Shown here piece after piece: positions 20,902-30,335 of a stretch of DNA of 64,000 nt. The DNA is from Gluconacetobacter azotocaptans (GTDB lineage Bacteria; Pseudomonadota; Alphaproteobacteria; Acetobacterales; Acetobacteraceae). Position 1 is the first letter of the stretch. Every line of letters starts with the position of its first letter. The notes below the pieces were generated by a model. The model was not told the origin of the DNA, did no database searches, and saw only the letters and a list, made by a program, of their open reading frames with translations. Made by a program: the position numbers and the translations under genes. The DNA lies in the NCBI RefSeq assembly GCF_014174355.1, contig NZ_JABEQF010000006.1, positions 186,001 to 250,000 on the forward strand, written 5' to 3'.

Positions 20902-21573
20902 ATGGCAATGGAATGGACCGAGGAGACGATCACGCGTCTCCGCGAGCTCTGGCAGCAGGGACTGTCGACGGCTGAAATCGGTCGGCAACTGGAAGTGACG
21001 AAGAACGCGGTGGTGGGCAAGGCGCATCGCCTGGGCCTGCAGGCGCGTCCATCCCCGATCCGCAGGCCGGCGGCATCGGCCCGTCCGACAGTCAAGGCGC
21101 CTGCGACACCGGCTGCTTCCGTCCCCACCCCGGCGCAGGAGGTGACGGCCGCGTCTGTTTCGACGCCGGTAGCGCCCGTTGCGGCGACCGACGTGCCGTC
21201 CGTGCCGTCCGTGGCGACCCAGCCGCCGCAGCCGGTGGCCGAGGTCCGTCCCGTGGCGGCCGCCCCGGTTCCGCCGGCCCCTCCGGTCGTCGCTCCTCCC
21301 GTCGCCGCGCCGCGGGCCGAAGCCCCGGCTGCCTCCGCGGCGGACAAGGAAGCCGTACCCGCTGCCCGCGCCGAGGTCCGCGTGCCCCTGCGCGCCGTCG
21401 CGCCGCCGGCCCCGCGCCGCAGCGGCCTGACATGCTGCTGGCCGCTGGGCGATCCGGGAACGCCGGGCTTCCATTTCTGTGGCGCGACGCCGGTGCCGGG
21501 CAAGCCCTATTGCGTGGAGCACGCCCAGCTTGCTTACGTGAAGCTGCGCGACCGGCGCGACAACGTCGCCTGA
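20902..21573 (+). CDS. gcrA: GcrA family cell cycle regulator
   Basis: A protein of 223 residues. The N-terminal DNA-binding segment EWTEETITRLRELWQQGLS and the helix KNAVVGKAHRLGL are the GcrA signature. A long Ala/Pro/Val-rich linker (about residues 50-170) leads to a conserved Cys-containing C-terminal domain (CCWPLGDPG, FCGA..YCVEH). In Caulobacter GcrA binds sigma-70 and methylated GANTC promoters to drive cell-cycle genes. The ATG at 20902 has AGGAGAGGCGG upstream. The linker is longer than in Caulobacter GcrA (about 173 residues in total). Confidence 0.92.
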   Translation: MAMEWTEETITRLRELWQQGLSTAEIGRQLEVTKNAVVGKAHRLGLQARPSPIRRPAASARPTVKAPATPAASVPTPAQEVTAASVSTPVAPVAATDVPSVPSVATQPPQPVAEVRPVAAAPVPPAPPVVAPPVAAPRAEAPAASAADKEAVPAARAEVRVPLRAVAPPAPRRSGLTCCWPLGDPGTPGFHFCGATPVPGKPYCVEHAQLAYVKLRDRRDNVA

Positions 21574-21606
21574 AGATGTCTTCCGCCCCGGTCGGGGCGC
21601 GGAATG

Positions 21607-21643
21607 AAAAAAGCCGTTGCGGATTCCGCAACGGCTTTTTTTT
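21607..21643. terminator. Bidirectional terminator between gcrA and bactofilin
   Basis: Six A residues, a perfect 10-bp stem (GCCGTTGCGG/CCGCAACGGC, loop ATT) and eight T residues serve both convergent genes. Confidence 0.93.
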
Positions 21644-21687
21644 GAGGCGCGGCGTCGCCCGCCGGCGGACCGGCGGGCGAAATCGGG

Positions 21688-22356
21688 TCAGGGAGTTGCC
21701 GGCTCGGCCGGTTCGGGTGAGGCGGTCACCGGGGCGGGGGCGGTGTCCACGCCGCTGGGCAGCGGGGTGGCGCCGGTGATCATCTCCAGCTGGCCGGTGA
21801 CCTGGCCGCCGTCCTCGACCTGCAGGCGGCGGCACTTGGCCTTGCCGATCAGGCGTCCGGTGGCGCGGATGGTCAGGCTGCCCCGCACGGTCAGCGTGCC
21901 GTCGATGGTGCCGGCCAGGTCCGCGTCCTCGACTTCGATCTCACCCCGGAACATGCCGCCCTGGGCGACCTGAAGCTCCGTCGCGTGGATCATCGAGGAT
22001 TCGACCGTGCCCTCGACGACCAGGCGCTCGGCGTCCTGGATGGTGCCCTGCACGCTGATGCCGCGCCCGACCACCAGTGTCCGGCGCTCCACGCTGTCCT
22101 TGCGGCCGGTCGGGGACGCGCCCGGACGGGCCGGGGGCTGCGCGCCGGGGGTGCCGGGGGCGCCGGGGGCTGCGGGGGACGGGGCGGGCGGGAACGGGGC
22201 GCGGGCCATGGGGGCGGTCTCCTTGGACGGAACGGAAGAGGGGAATGCGGCGGCGGGACGCGGGGACGGAGTCCCCGACGGCGGCGGCGGGAAACTCGTC
22301 TGCGGATTGGCCGGGCGGACCGGTTTCTCGTCTTCGGGCTTGCGTCGTTTGAACAA
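21688..22356 (-). CDS. Bactofilin family cytoskeletal protein
   Basis: A protein of 222 residues. The N-terminal 85 residues are Pro/Ala-rich and disordered, beginning MFKRRKPEDEK. They are followed by the bactofilin beta-helix (about residues 90-195) with the repeats VVGRGISVQGTIQDAERLVVEG and FRGEIEVEDADLAGTIDGTL, and then a short acidic Pro/Ala tail. Bactofilins polymerise without nucleotide and scaffold cell-wall or stalk proteins at the membrane. It is divergent from the PfkB kinase. Which cell structure it serves cannot be read from sequence. Confidence 0.9.
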   Translation of the reverse strand: MFKRRKPEDEKPVRPANPQTSFPPPPSGTPSPRPAAAFPSSVPSKETAPMARAPFPPAPSPAAPGAPGTPGAQPPARPGASPTGRKDSVERRTLVVGRGISVQGTIQDAERLVVEGTVESSMIHATELQVAQGGMFRGEIEVEDADLAGTIDGTLTVRGSLTIRATGRLIGKAKCRRLQVEDGGQVTGQLEMITGATPLPSGVDTAPAPVTASPEPAEPATP

Positions 22357-22621
22357 GGGTACCCCGCTGAATGAATTCTGTGATGCTGCCGGGCGGGGCC
22401 CGGACGGGCTGGGACATTAGGTTTCAAAAACCGCTGAGCGGTACAATTACACGCACGAGTCGGGGTGGAACAAGGGCGAAGCGCCAAGTTTACGGACATG
22501 AAATGTCCGCCATTGCGACCGTTCCGCCCCGGTGTTAGCGAAGGGGCTTGTGATTGACGATATTGGTTATTTGATGGCGCGGCGACCGGAAAGATTCGGG
22601 CCGCCGACAGGGGGAACGAAC

Positions 22622-23638
22622 ATGAACGCGATGGACGGTGGCGCGGGGTCGGAATGCCGTTTCGACCTGCTGGGGATCGGGAACGCGATCATCGACGTCC
22701 TGGCCCCGGTCGATCCGTCATTCCTGCTGGATCACGACATGGTCCCCGGCAGCATGGCCCTGATCGACGCGGCGCGGGCCGAGACGCTGTACAACCTGAT
22801 CCACCGCGAAAAGGAAATGGGCGGCGGATCGGCCGCGAACACCTGCGTGGTGGCGGCCAACATGGGCGCGCGGGTGGCGTATCTGGGCAAGGTCGCGGAT
22901 GACGCGCCGGGCCGGGCTTTTGCCGCGGATCTGCAGGCGTCGGGCATCTTCTTTCCCTCCAGCTTCCTGACCGGGCATGCCGCCGACGGCCAGCCGACCG
23001 CGCGCTGCCTGGTGCTGGTGACGCCGGACGGGCAGCGGACGATGAACACCTACCTGGGGGCCTGCGTCTCGTTCGGGCCGGAGGACGTGCTGGCCGACCT
23101 GGTGGCCAGCGCCCGCGTGACCTACCTGGAAGGCTATCTGTTCGACCCGCCGCACGCGCAGGACGCCTTTCGCCGGGCGGCGTCGCTGGCGCACGAAGCC
23201 GGACGGCAGGTCGCGCTCTCGCTGTCCGACCCGTTCTGCGTGGCGCGCCACCGCGCCGCCTTCCGCGACCTGGTGCATGGGCATATCGACATCCTGTTCG
23301 CCAATGAGGAGGAAGTCTGCTCGCTGTACCAGACCGAGGATTTCGATGAGGCGATGGAACATGCCGCCGCCGACACGCACTTCGCGGTCCTGACGCGGTC
23401 GGGCAAGGGCAGCGTCGTCATCCGCGGCGGCGAACGGATCGACGTCGCGCCGGTGGCGACCCAGGTGGTGGATACGACGGGCGCGGGCGACGCCTATGCC
23501 GCCGGCTTCCTGGCCGGATGGACCTCGGGCCGTTCGCTGGCCGAATGCGGCCGGCTGGGCAGCGTCGCGGCGTCCGAGATCATTTCCCATTATGGCGCGC
23601 GGCCGCTGGTCAACCTGCGCCAGGACATGGAACTTTAA
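22622..23638 (+). CDS. PfkB-family kinase, adenosine kinase-like
   Basis: Sugar or nucleoside kinase of 338 residues. The N-terminal GIGNAIIDVL, the GGGSAANT substrate motif and the anion-hole/catalytic motif DTTGAGDAYAAGFLAG near residue 285 are all present. The group is annotated as adenosine kinase in alphaproteobacteria, but ribokinase-like specificities cannot be excluded. The ATG at 22622 is preceded by AGGGGGAACG; an in-frame start at 22532 would add 30 residues without a ribosome site. Confidence 0.88.
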   Translation: MNAMDGGAGSECRFDLLGIGNAIIDVLAPVDPSFLLDHDMVPGSMALIDAARAETLYNLIHREKEMGGGSAANTCVVAANMGARVAYLGKVADDAPGRAFAADLQASGIFFPSSFLTGHAADGQPTARCLVLVTPDGQRTMNTYLGACVSFGPEDVLADLVASARVTYLEGYLFDPPHAQDAFRRAASLAHEAGRQVALSLSDPFCVARHRAAFRDLVHGHIDILFANEEEVCSLYQTEDFDEAMEHAAADTHFAVLTRSGKGSVVIRGGERIDVAPVATQVVDTTGAGDAYAAGFLAGWTSGRSLAECGRLGSVAASEIISHYGARPLVNLRQDMEL

Positions 23639-23790
23639 GAGCCTGAGCGGAAATGCGCGCTGGCGGCGATCCGACGCGCGTTTTCTGCGCTCCGCTTCGG
23701 TGCTCGAAGACACACGCCGGGCGCTTCACTGCGTTCCGCTCTCGCTCGCCAGCCCATATTTCCACTCGGGCTCCAACATGTTTTCCGTAG

Positions 23791-23812
23791 GCTGATCCGT
23801 CCCGGGATCAGC
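23791..23812. other. Hairpin at the end of the ABC permease gene
   Basis: The perfect 8-bp inverted repeat GCTGATCC/GGATCAGC with a 6-nt loop overlaps the permease stop codon. There is no strong T-run, so it may be a weak terminator. The rest of 23639-23790, between the convergent kinase and permease genes, shows no gene. Confidence 0.4.
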
Positions 23813-24605
23813 TTCCGCTGGAAGCATGGCGCCGTACCGCGCGGTGCCAGTACAGCAGCATCGCCCCCAGGAAGACGAACCCCAGGCCGGGGGCCAGGGG
23901 GGCCAACGCGGGCGGCGGCGTGCCGGGGCGGTCGAGAATGGCCAGGACAGGATAATAGGTGACGGCGCCCAGCGGGACGATCCATGTCATCAGCACCCGG
24001 AACCATCCGGCATAGAGGTCGAACGGATATTGTCCGGCCTCGACCCCGCCATAGGTCAGCACATTCGCGATTTCCAGGCTTTCGAGCGTGCGGAACGACA
24101 GGGCGGCCTGGCCGATCAGCACGCCCAGGAAGAAGGCGACGCCTCCGCCCACGGTCCATGCCAGCATCGGCACGGTAAACAGGGCCGGCCGTACCGGCGT
24201 CGCCGCCAGGCCCAGCGCCAGGACCGCGTCCCCCTGCGCCAGCCGCGCCAGGGGGCGCAGGCGGACCTCGTGCCCCAGGATCTGCAGCACCGTCCAACGC
24301 GGGCGCAGCAGGATGCGGTCGAATTCGCCCGTGCGCAGGAAGGCGTCGCCGAAGATCTCGAACCCGCGCCCGACCATTTCGGCGACGGCGAATTCGATAT
24401 TCACCAGCCCGTAGAACAGCGCGACCTGTCCGACCGTCCAGCCATGCAGGGTGCCGAACCGGTGGAACAGGATCCAGATGCCGGCGAACGCCATGAGGGT
24501 GGTGGCGAAATGCCCCGCCAGTTGCAGCAGGAAGGCCCCCGGATAGCGAACCTGGCCGGCCAGCGACGCGCGGGCGTAGCGCAGCCACAGCGACAGGCCG
24601 GTCAT
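23808..24605 (-). CDS. ABC-2 type exporter permease (second)
   Basis: Membrane protein of 265 residues with about six hydrophobic segments, of the uncharacterised ABC-2 family (COG3694-like). The segments MRTGEFDRILLRPRWTVLQ-like and VPLGAVTYYPVLAILDRP are characteristic. The ATG at 24605 overlaps the stop of the first permease (ATGA). It probably pairs with that permease to form the channel. The substrate is unknown; its ATPase partner is frameshifted. Confidence 0.85.
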   Translation of the reverse strand: MTGLSLWLRYARASLAGQVRYPGAFLLQLAGHFATTLMAFAGIWILFHRFGTLHGWTVGQVALFYGLVNIEFAVAEMVGRGFEIFGDAFLRTGEFDRILLRPRWTVLQILGHEVRLRPLARLAQGDAVLALGLAATPVRPALFTVPMLAWTVGGGVAFFLGVLIGQAALSFRTLESLEIANVLTYGGVEAGQYPFDLYAGWFRVLMTWIVPLGAVTYYPVLAILDRPGTPPPALAPLAPGLGFVFLGAMLLYWHRAVRRHASSGS

Positions 24606-25429
24606 CCCCCCTGGACCTCCAGCCGCCACAGCGTCCGGCGCAGCGCCAGCCGTCCGCCCCAGGTCAGCGCGACGATCCAGGCGATCTGCTGCGCCAGGGC
24701 CGCCGCCGCCCAGGGACCCTGCAGCGTGCCCAGCCAGAACCGGCAGGGCAGGTCGCCCAACCCGGCGAAGGGTTGCAGCAGCAGCACATGCTGGGCGGCG
24801 GCGGGAAACAGCGCCAGCGGCAGCATGTTGCCCGACAGGATCAGCGACAGCGGCGTGATGACGGCATTGGCGCCCAGCGGCGACAGCGTGCGCACGGTCG
24901 CGACGTTCAGCAGCACCGTGATGCAGGCCGACAGCACGAGGCCCAGGACGATCGAGGCGGCGAACAGGGCGGCGTCGGCGGGGGCCGGCGGCGGATGCAG
25001 CGCCCAGTCGTCCAGCCCCGCCAGCGGCAGGACGATGCCGGCGAACCCCGCCATCAGCAGCGCCCGGGGCACCAGCCGCCCCAGGATGCGGGCCGCAGCC
25101 CGGCAGAACCACCACCACCACGGGTCGACGGGGCGCAGCAGGTCGTGCGCCATCGCGCCGCTGCGCACCGCGTCGGCGATGTCGGGGTCGCATCCCCAGG
25201 GCATCAGCGCCAGGGTGCCCTGCATGATCCAGACATAGGATATCGTCTGGTTCAGGTTCAGCGGGGCGGGGTGCGCGCCGTCGTAGAACGCCGCGTAGAC
25301 CATTATATTGATCGCGCCCCACCAGATCTGGGTCACGATTCCGGCCAGCGCCGCCGCGCGGTACTGCAAGGTGACCTGCCAGCGCGCGCGGAACGCGGAC
25401 AGGTAGGCCGTCATGTCCCCAGGCCTCAT
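24602..25429 (-). CDS. ABC-2 type exporter permease (first)
   Basis: Membrane protein of 275 residues with about six helices, COG4587-like. The cytosolic segment MAHDLLRPVDPWWWWF is typical of this family. The ATG at 25429 overlaps the ATPase stop by 4 bp; a second in-frame ATG at 25414 with GGGGAC upstream is an alternative start. The gene order ATPase, permease, permease matches complete transporters of this class. Confidence 0.85.
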   Translation of the reverse strand: MRPGDMTAYLSAFRARWQVTLQYRAAALAGIVTQIWWGAINIMVYAAFYDGAHPAPLNLNQTISYVWIMQGTLALMPWGCDPDIADAVRSGAMAHDLLRPVDPWWWWFCRAAARILGRLVPRALLMAGFAGIVLPLAGLDDWALHPPPAPADAALFAASIVLGLVLSACITVLLNVATVRTLSPLGANAVITPLSLILSGNMLPLALFPAAAQHVLLLQPFAGLGDLPCRFWLGTLQGPWAAAALAQQIAWIVALTWGGRLALRRTLWRLEVQGG

Positions 25430-26441
25430 CCGACGGCCCCGTGGCGTTCATAGAACCGGCTGATGACGTCCTCGATCGACGGGCGGGTGATGCTGACGTC
25501 GGACAGGACCACGCCATGCGTCCCGGCCCCGGCCGTCAGGACGCGGATCAGGTCGGCGGCCGCGATCCGCGCCGGATCGAAGCCGATTTCCAGGTTCTGC
25601 CCACCTTCCGACAGGCGCGTCGCCCCCTCGGGCAGCGGGAACGGCGGCACCGGGCCGTCGAATTCCGCCGTCAGCCGGCGTCCCGACAGGGTGGTGGCGC
25701 GCAGCGTCTCGAACGGGCTGTCGGCCAGCACCCGCCCGTGGCCGATGACGATGACCCGCTCGGCCAGAGCCTCGACATCGTGCATGTCGTGGGTCGTCAG
25801 CAGGACGGTCGTGCCCTCGGTCCGGTTCAGTTCCCGGACGAAGGCGCGCACCGCCAGCTTGGACGGCGCGTCCAGCCCGATGGTCGGTTCGTCCAGGATC
25901 AGCAGGGGCGGCGCATGCAGCAGCGCCGTCGCCAGTTCGGCGCGCATCCGCTGGCCCGGCGACAGCTGGCGTACCGGCTGGTCCAGGATGTCGTGCAGGC
26001 CCAGCCTGTCGACCAGCCGGTCGCGGCGGGCGCGGAACCGGTCGGGGGCACGCGGTAGATGTCGCGCAGCAGGGCGAACCCGGCCGCCACCGGCAAATCC
26101 CACCACAATTGCGACCGCTGGCCGAAAACTACGCCGATTCGCCCCACATGGAGGATCCGGTCGGCCCAGGGCACCAGCCCGCCCACCGTGACATGGCCGG
26201 CGCTGGGCCGCAGGATGCCCGACAGGATCTTGATCGCCGTCGATTTCCCCGCCCCGTTGGGGCCGATCAGGCCGGTGATCGTGCCGGGTTCGATGACGAA
26301 ACCAACCCCGGCCAGGGCCTCGATGCTGCGCCAGGCGCGGCGCGCGAACGGCCAGCGGCGGGGGGCGGACCCGGCCCGGGTGGCGATACGGTAGGTCTTA
26401 TGCAGGTCCTCGACGACGATGCGGGCAGGGGGTGTGGACAT
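25426..26441 (-). pseudogene. ABC exporter ATP-binding protein, split by a 1-nt frameshift
   Basis: The 5' part (from ATG 26441, AAGGAG upstream) encodes the Walker A region GPNGAGKST and Q-loop GQRSQLWWDLP. The 3' part encodes the signature LSPGQRMR, Walker B LLILDEPTIGLD and the H-loop THDMHD, plus a C-terminal domain of about 90 residues. The two parts are in different frames and join at the run of five G at 26044-26048 (plus strand). Adding one base there restores a normal uninterrupted protein of about 338 residues (RVPPDRFRARRD across the joint). Both halves are otherwise intact, so this is either a recent mutation or a sequencing error. Confidence 0.85.
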
Positions 26442-26677
26442 GGGCTCCTTCACGGGATGGCGGGGCGGGCAAGGGGGTTTCGCGCGGGCCGCTGCGCGCC
26501 GGGCGCGCCCCCGCCGGGCGGTGGGGGCATGAAGTTTCGCGTGCAATCCGCGTGCGTCCCCTCTATCAACCCCGGGAATACGGAATCATCTGTCGGTCCT
26601 GTCCGTGACGCAAGGGCGCCCGGGCCGGCCGGCGCGCCCGTCGGGTGCCCCGCGAAGGAAGTCAGGTCACACACGTT

Positions 26678-28498
26678 ATGGATATCCGCAATATCGCCAT
26701 CATCGCTCACGTCGACCATGGCAAAACCACGCTGGTGGACCAGCTTCTGAAGCAGTCGGGCTCGTTCCGCGAGAACCAGCACGTGGCCGAGCGCGCGATG
26801 GACAGCAACGACCTGGAGCGTGAGCGCGGCATCACGATCCTGGCCAAATGCACGTCGGTCGTCTGGAAGGACACCCGCATCAACATCATCGATACGCCGG
26901 GCCACGCCGATTTCGGCGGCGAGGTCGAACGGATCCTGAGCATGGTCGACGGCGCGGTCGTGCTGGTCGACGCCGCCGAGGGCGCCCTGCCGCAGACCAA
27001 GTTCGTGGTCGGCAAGGCCCTGGCGCGCGGCCTGAAGCCGATCGTGGTCGTGAACAAGATCGACCGCGGCGACGCCCGCCCCGACGAGGTGCACAACGAG
27101 ATCTTCGACCTGTTCGCCGCCCTGGGCGCGAATGACGAGCAGCTTGATTTCCCGATGCTCTACGCCTCGGGCCGCCAGGGCTGGGCGGATGAGGAGCTGG
27201 AAGGCGCGCGCAAGGACCTGTCGCCGATGTTCGACCTGATCGTGCGGCATGTGCCCGCGCCGAAGGTGGACAAGGACGCGCCGTTCGCCATGGTCGCGAC
27301 CATCCTGGAAAACGACAACTTCCTGGGCCGCGTGCTGACCGGCCGGGTGGAGCAGGGCCGCGCGAAGGTGAACATGCCGGTGCGCGTGCTGCGCCCCGAC
27401 GGGTCGGTGGTCGAGACCGGGCGCCTGACCAAGCTGCTGTCCTTCCGCGGCCTGGACCGGGTGCCGGTGGACGAGGCCGAGGCCGGGGACATCATCGCCG
27501 TCGCGGGCCTGTCCGAAGCCACGATCCCCGAGACCATCGCCTCGCCCGAGGTGACCGAGCCGCTGGCCTCGACCCCCGTCGATCCGCCGACCCTGTCGAT
27601 GACCTTCCGCCTGAACGACGGCCCGCTGGGCGGCCGCGAGGGCAAGAAGGTGACGTCGCGCCAGATCCGCGACCGCCTGTTCAAGGAAACCGAGGGCAAC
27701 ATCGCCATCCGCGTGACCGACAGCCCCGAGAGCGAGGCGTTCGAGGTTGCGGGCCGTGGCGAACTGCAGCTGGGCGTCCTGATCGAGCAGATGCGCCGCG
27801 AGGGCTTCGAGCTGACGATCGGCCGCCCGCGCGTGCTGTTCCGCACCAACGAGGAGACCGGTGAGCGCGAGGAGCCGTTCGAGGAGGCCCTGATCGACGT
27901 GGACGAGCCCTATTCGGGCGTCGTGGTCGAGAAGATGGCCATGCGCAAGGGCCTGATGCAGGACATGCAGCCGTCGGGCGGCGGCAAGGTGCGCCTGACC
28001 TTCCTGATCCCGTCGCGCGGCCTGATCGGCTATCACGGCGAATTCCTGACCGATACGCGCGGCACGGGCATCATGAACCGCCTGTTCGCGGGCTATCAGC
28101 CCTGGGCCGGGCCGATCGAGGGCCGCCGCAACGGGTCGCTGATCTCGTCGGAAGACGGGGCGACGACGCAGTATTCGCTGTACTCGCTGCAGGACCGCGG
28201 GACGCTGTTCGTCGATGCCGGCGAGAAGGTCTATGTCGGCATGATCATCGGCGAGCATTCGCGCGAGAACGACCTGGACGTGAACGCCGTCCGCGAGAAG
28301 AAGCTGACCAACATCCGCGCCGCCGGCAAGGACGAGGCGCTGCTGCTGACGCCGCCGCGCAAGATGAGCCTGGAGCAGGCGATCGCCTATATCGAGGACG
28401 ACGAGCTGGTGGAGGTTACGCCGTCGGCGGTACGCATCCGCAAGCGCTACCTCGACCCGCATGAGCGCAAGAAGCGCGGCAAGGGCGTTTCCAACTGA
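26678..28498 (+). CDS. typA: Ribosome-associated GTPase TypA/BipA
   Basis: Translational GTPase of 606 residues, full length. The G domain has AHVDHGKTTL (G1), the RGITI switch I, DTPGHADFGGEVER (G3) and NKIDR (G4). EF-G-like domains and the BipA-specific C-terminal domain (FLTDTRGTGIMNRLF, YVGMIIGEH) follow. It acts in ribosome assembly and stress adaptation. The ATG at 26678 is chosen to give the family start MDIRNIAI; the AAGGAAG element upstream is rather far away. Confidence 0.95.
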   Translation: MDIRNIAIIAHVDHGKTTLVDQLLKQSGSFRENQHVAERAMDSNDLERERGITILAKCTSVVWKDTRINIIDTPGHADFGGEVERILSMVDGAVVLVDAAEGALPQTKFVVGKALARGLKPIVVVNKIDRGDARPDEVHNEIFDLFAALGANDEQLDFPMLYASGRQGWADEELEGARKDLSPMFDLIVRHVPAPKVDKDAPFAMVATILENDNFLGRVLTGRVEQGRAKVNMPVRVLRPDGSVVETGRLTKLLSFRGLDRVPVDEAEAGDIIAVAGLSEATIPETIASPEVTEPLASTPVDPPTLSMTFRLNDGPLGGREGKKVTSRQIRDRLFKETEGNIAIRVTDSPESEAFEVAGRGELQLGVLIEQMRREGFELTIGRPRVLFRTNEETGEREEPFEEALIDVDEPYSGVVVEKMAMRKGLMQDMQPSGGGKVRLTFLIPSRGLIGYHGEFLTDTRGTGIMNRLFAGYQPWAGPIEGRRNGSLISSEDGATTQYSLYSLQDRGTLFVDAGEKVYVGMIIGEHSRENDLDVNAVREKKLTNIRAAGKDEALLLTPPRKMSLEQAIAYIEDDELVEVTPSAVRIRKRYLDPHERKKRGKGVSN

Positions 28499-28619
28499 TC
28501 GGACGGCCAGCCAGACATCATTCGTAATGTTTCAGAAATTGCGATTACGTTGCAATTAAGGCACTAGAAGTTAGGCTGGCTTCAGATTTACAGATTTTAA
28601 TGCGAGACGCACATGGTCC

Positions 28620-28641
28620 GGCATGCTAGCAAAAGCATGCC
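28620..28641. other. Perfect 8-bp inverted repeat upstream of small exported protein
   Basis: GGCATGCT and AGCATGCC flank a 6-nt loop about 100 bp before the start at 28739. It could be an operator or a leader hairpin. The rest of 28499-28738 is AT-richer than its surroundings and contains no gene that I recognise. Confidence 0.4.
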
Positions 28642-28738
28642 AGACCGTGTGCGGCATCGTGCTTCCTCGAATCGGGAAGCGTCTCCGGGCATCGGTATAT
28701 AGGCATTGGGATGACGTCCTGATTTCTGGAGAGATTCT

Positions 28739-28984
28739 ATGATTGTTTCGACTCGTCGGTTCCTGGCCGCCCTTTCGACTGTTGCCCTGATGGGCGCAGC
28801 CGTTCCGGCGATCGCGCAGGATGCTCCTGCTCCGGCGGCTCCGGCTGCCCCCGCGGCTCCGGCCGCGCCCGAGGCCACTGCCCCCGCAGCTCCGACCGCT
28901 CCGGCCGCCCCCACCGAGGCGCCGAAGGCGAAGAAGCATCACAAGCACCACAAGAAGACCACCACGCCGCCGGCCGCCAACTGA
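28739..28984 (+). CDS. Small exported Ala/Pro-rich protein with His/Lys tail
   Basis: A protein of 81 residues. The Sec signal peptide (about residues 1-26) ends at AIAQD. The mature part is low-complexity Ala/Pro repeats (AAPAAPAAP-type) followed by a basic His-rich block (KAKKHHKHHKK) and TTTPPAAN. It has a good ribosome site (GGAGAG) and its own terminator, so it is probably real and expressed. The His/Lys block could bind metal, nucleic acid or cell-wall polymers. No family is recognised with confidence. Confidence 0.7.
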   Translation: MIVSTRRFLAALSTVALMGAAVPAIAQDAPAPAAPAAPAAPAAPEATAPAAPTAPAAPTEAPKAKKHHKHHKKTTTPPAAN

Positions 28985-29031
28985 TCGGTCGCCGACGACG
29001 GCCGGCCGGGATTTCGGTCCCGGCCGGTACG

Positions 29032-29074
29032 AAAAAAAGGGCGGAGACGGGGTAACCCGGCTCCGCCCTTTTTT
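29032..29074. terminator. Bidirectional terminator between small exported protein and dadA
   Basis: Seven A residues, the stem GGGCGGAG/CTCCGCCC and six T residues serve both convergent genes. A separate GC-rich hairpin (CCGGCCGGGA/TCCCGGCCGG, 29002-29027) precedes it. Confidence 0.9.
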
Positions 29075-29078
29075 GTGC

Positions 29079-30335
29079 CTACGACGCGTAGCGGTCGATC
29101 GACAGGTCCAGATGCGGGATGTTGGGTCGCCTGCCCGCGATCAGGTCGGCCAGCAGCCGGCCCGAGCCGCAGGCCATGGTCCAGCCCAGCGTCCCGTGCC
29201 CCGTATTGAGCCACAGGTTGCCGAAACGGCCGGACGGCCCGACGATGGGCGTGCCGTCCGGCGTGTTCGGCCGCAGGCCGGTCCAGTAGGTGGCGCGCGA
29301 CAGGTCGCCGCCGCCGAACAGTTCCGAGAAGGAAAGTTCCAGCGTCTGGCGCCGGTCGGGGCTGAGCCGCAGGTCGTAGCCGGTCAGTTCGGCGGTGCCG
29401 CCGATGCGGATCCGGTCGCCCAGCCGCGTCATCGCCACCTTGTAGGTCTCGTCATTCACCGTCGAGACCGGGGCGCGGCCTTCATCGGTCAGCGGCACGG
29501 TCAGGGAATAGCCCTTGACCGGATAGACCGGCATGCGGATGCCCAGCGGCCGCAGCAGCAGCGGCGAATAGCTGCCCAGCGCCAGCACGTAGGCGTCGCC
29601 GGTGATGCGGCCGGCCGTGGTCCGCACGCCCAGGATCTCGGTTGCGCCGGCATCCAGGGCCTCGATGCCCGTTTCGTAGCGGAAGGTGACGCCCAGTTCC
29701 TCGGCCTTCTGCGCCAGACGCTGGGTGAACATGTGGGCATCGCCCGATTCGTCGCCGGGCAGGAACAACCCGCCCTTCAGCAGATGCCGCGCCTGCGCCA
29801 GGCCGGGCTCGCGCGCGATGATGCGTTCGACATCCAGCAATTCGTGCGGCACGCCGCTTTCGGACAGCAGGCGCATGTCGTCCTGGGCGTGGGCAACCTG
29901 TTCGTCGGTGCGGAACAGCTGGATCAGCCCGCGCTGGCGGTCATCGTAGGTGATCCCGGTTTCGTCGCGCAGCGCGGTCAGGCAGTCGCGGCTGTATTCC
30001 GCGATCCGCAGCATCCGGGCTTTGTTGATGTCGTAGGCATGTTCGTTGCAGTTCAGCAGAAGCTGGGTCATCCAGCGGAACATCGCGAAATCGACGCGCG
30101 GGCGGATGACCAGGGGGCTGTGCTTCTTCAGCATCCAGCCCAGCGCCTTGCGGGGTAGGCCGGGCATCGCCCAGGGCGTGGAATAGCCCGGCGAGACCTG
30201 TCCGGCATTGGCGAACGAGGTCTCCATCGCCGCTGCCGGCTGGCGGTCGATCACCTCGACCTCGTGACCCAGTTTCGCCAGATACCAGGCCGAGGTCACG
30301 CCGATGACGCCCGCCCCCAGAACGATGACCTTCAC
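29079..30335 (-). CDS. dadA: D-amino acid dehydrogenase, FAD-dependent
   Basis: A protein of 418 residues. The N-terminal FAD-binding motif VIVLGAGVIGVTSAWYL and the C-terminal segment LWLNTGHGTLGWTMACGSG are the DadA signatures. It oxidises D-amino acids (chiefly D-alanine) to keto acids, passing electrons to the respiratory chain. The start is GTG at 30335 with AAAGGATC upstream, overlapping the stop of the alanine racemase gene (GTGA). The pair racemase plus dehydrogenase is a classic L-alanine catabolic operon. Confidence 0.93.
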   Translation of the reverse strand: MKVIVLGAGVIGVTSAWYLAKLGHEVEVIDRQPAAAMETSFANAGQVSPGYSTPWAMPGLPRKALGWMLKKHSPLVIRPRVDFAMFRWMTQLLLNCNEHAYDINKARMLRIAEYSRDCLTALRDETGITYDDRQRGLIQLFRTDEQVAHAQDDMRLLSESGVPHELLDVERIIAREPGLAQARHLLKGGLFLPGDESGDAHMFTQRLAQKAEELGVTFRYETGIEALDAGATEILGVRTTAGRITGDAYVLALGSYSPLLLRPLGIRMPVYPVKGYSLTVPLTDEGRAPVSTVNDETYKVAMTRLGDRIRIGGTAELTGYDLRLSPDRRQTLELSFSELFGGGDLSRATYWTGLRPNTPDGTPIVGPSGRFGNLWLNTGHGTLGWTMACGSGRLLADLIAGRRPNIPHLDLSIDRYAS

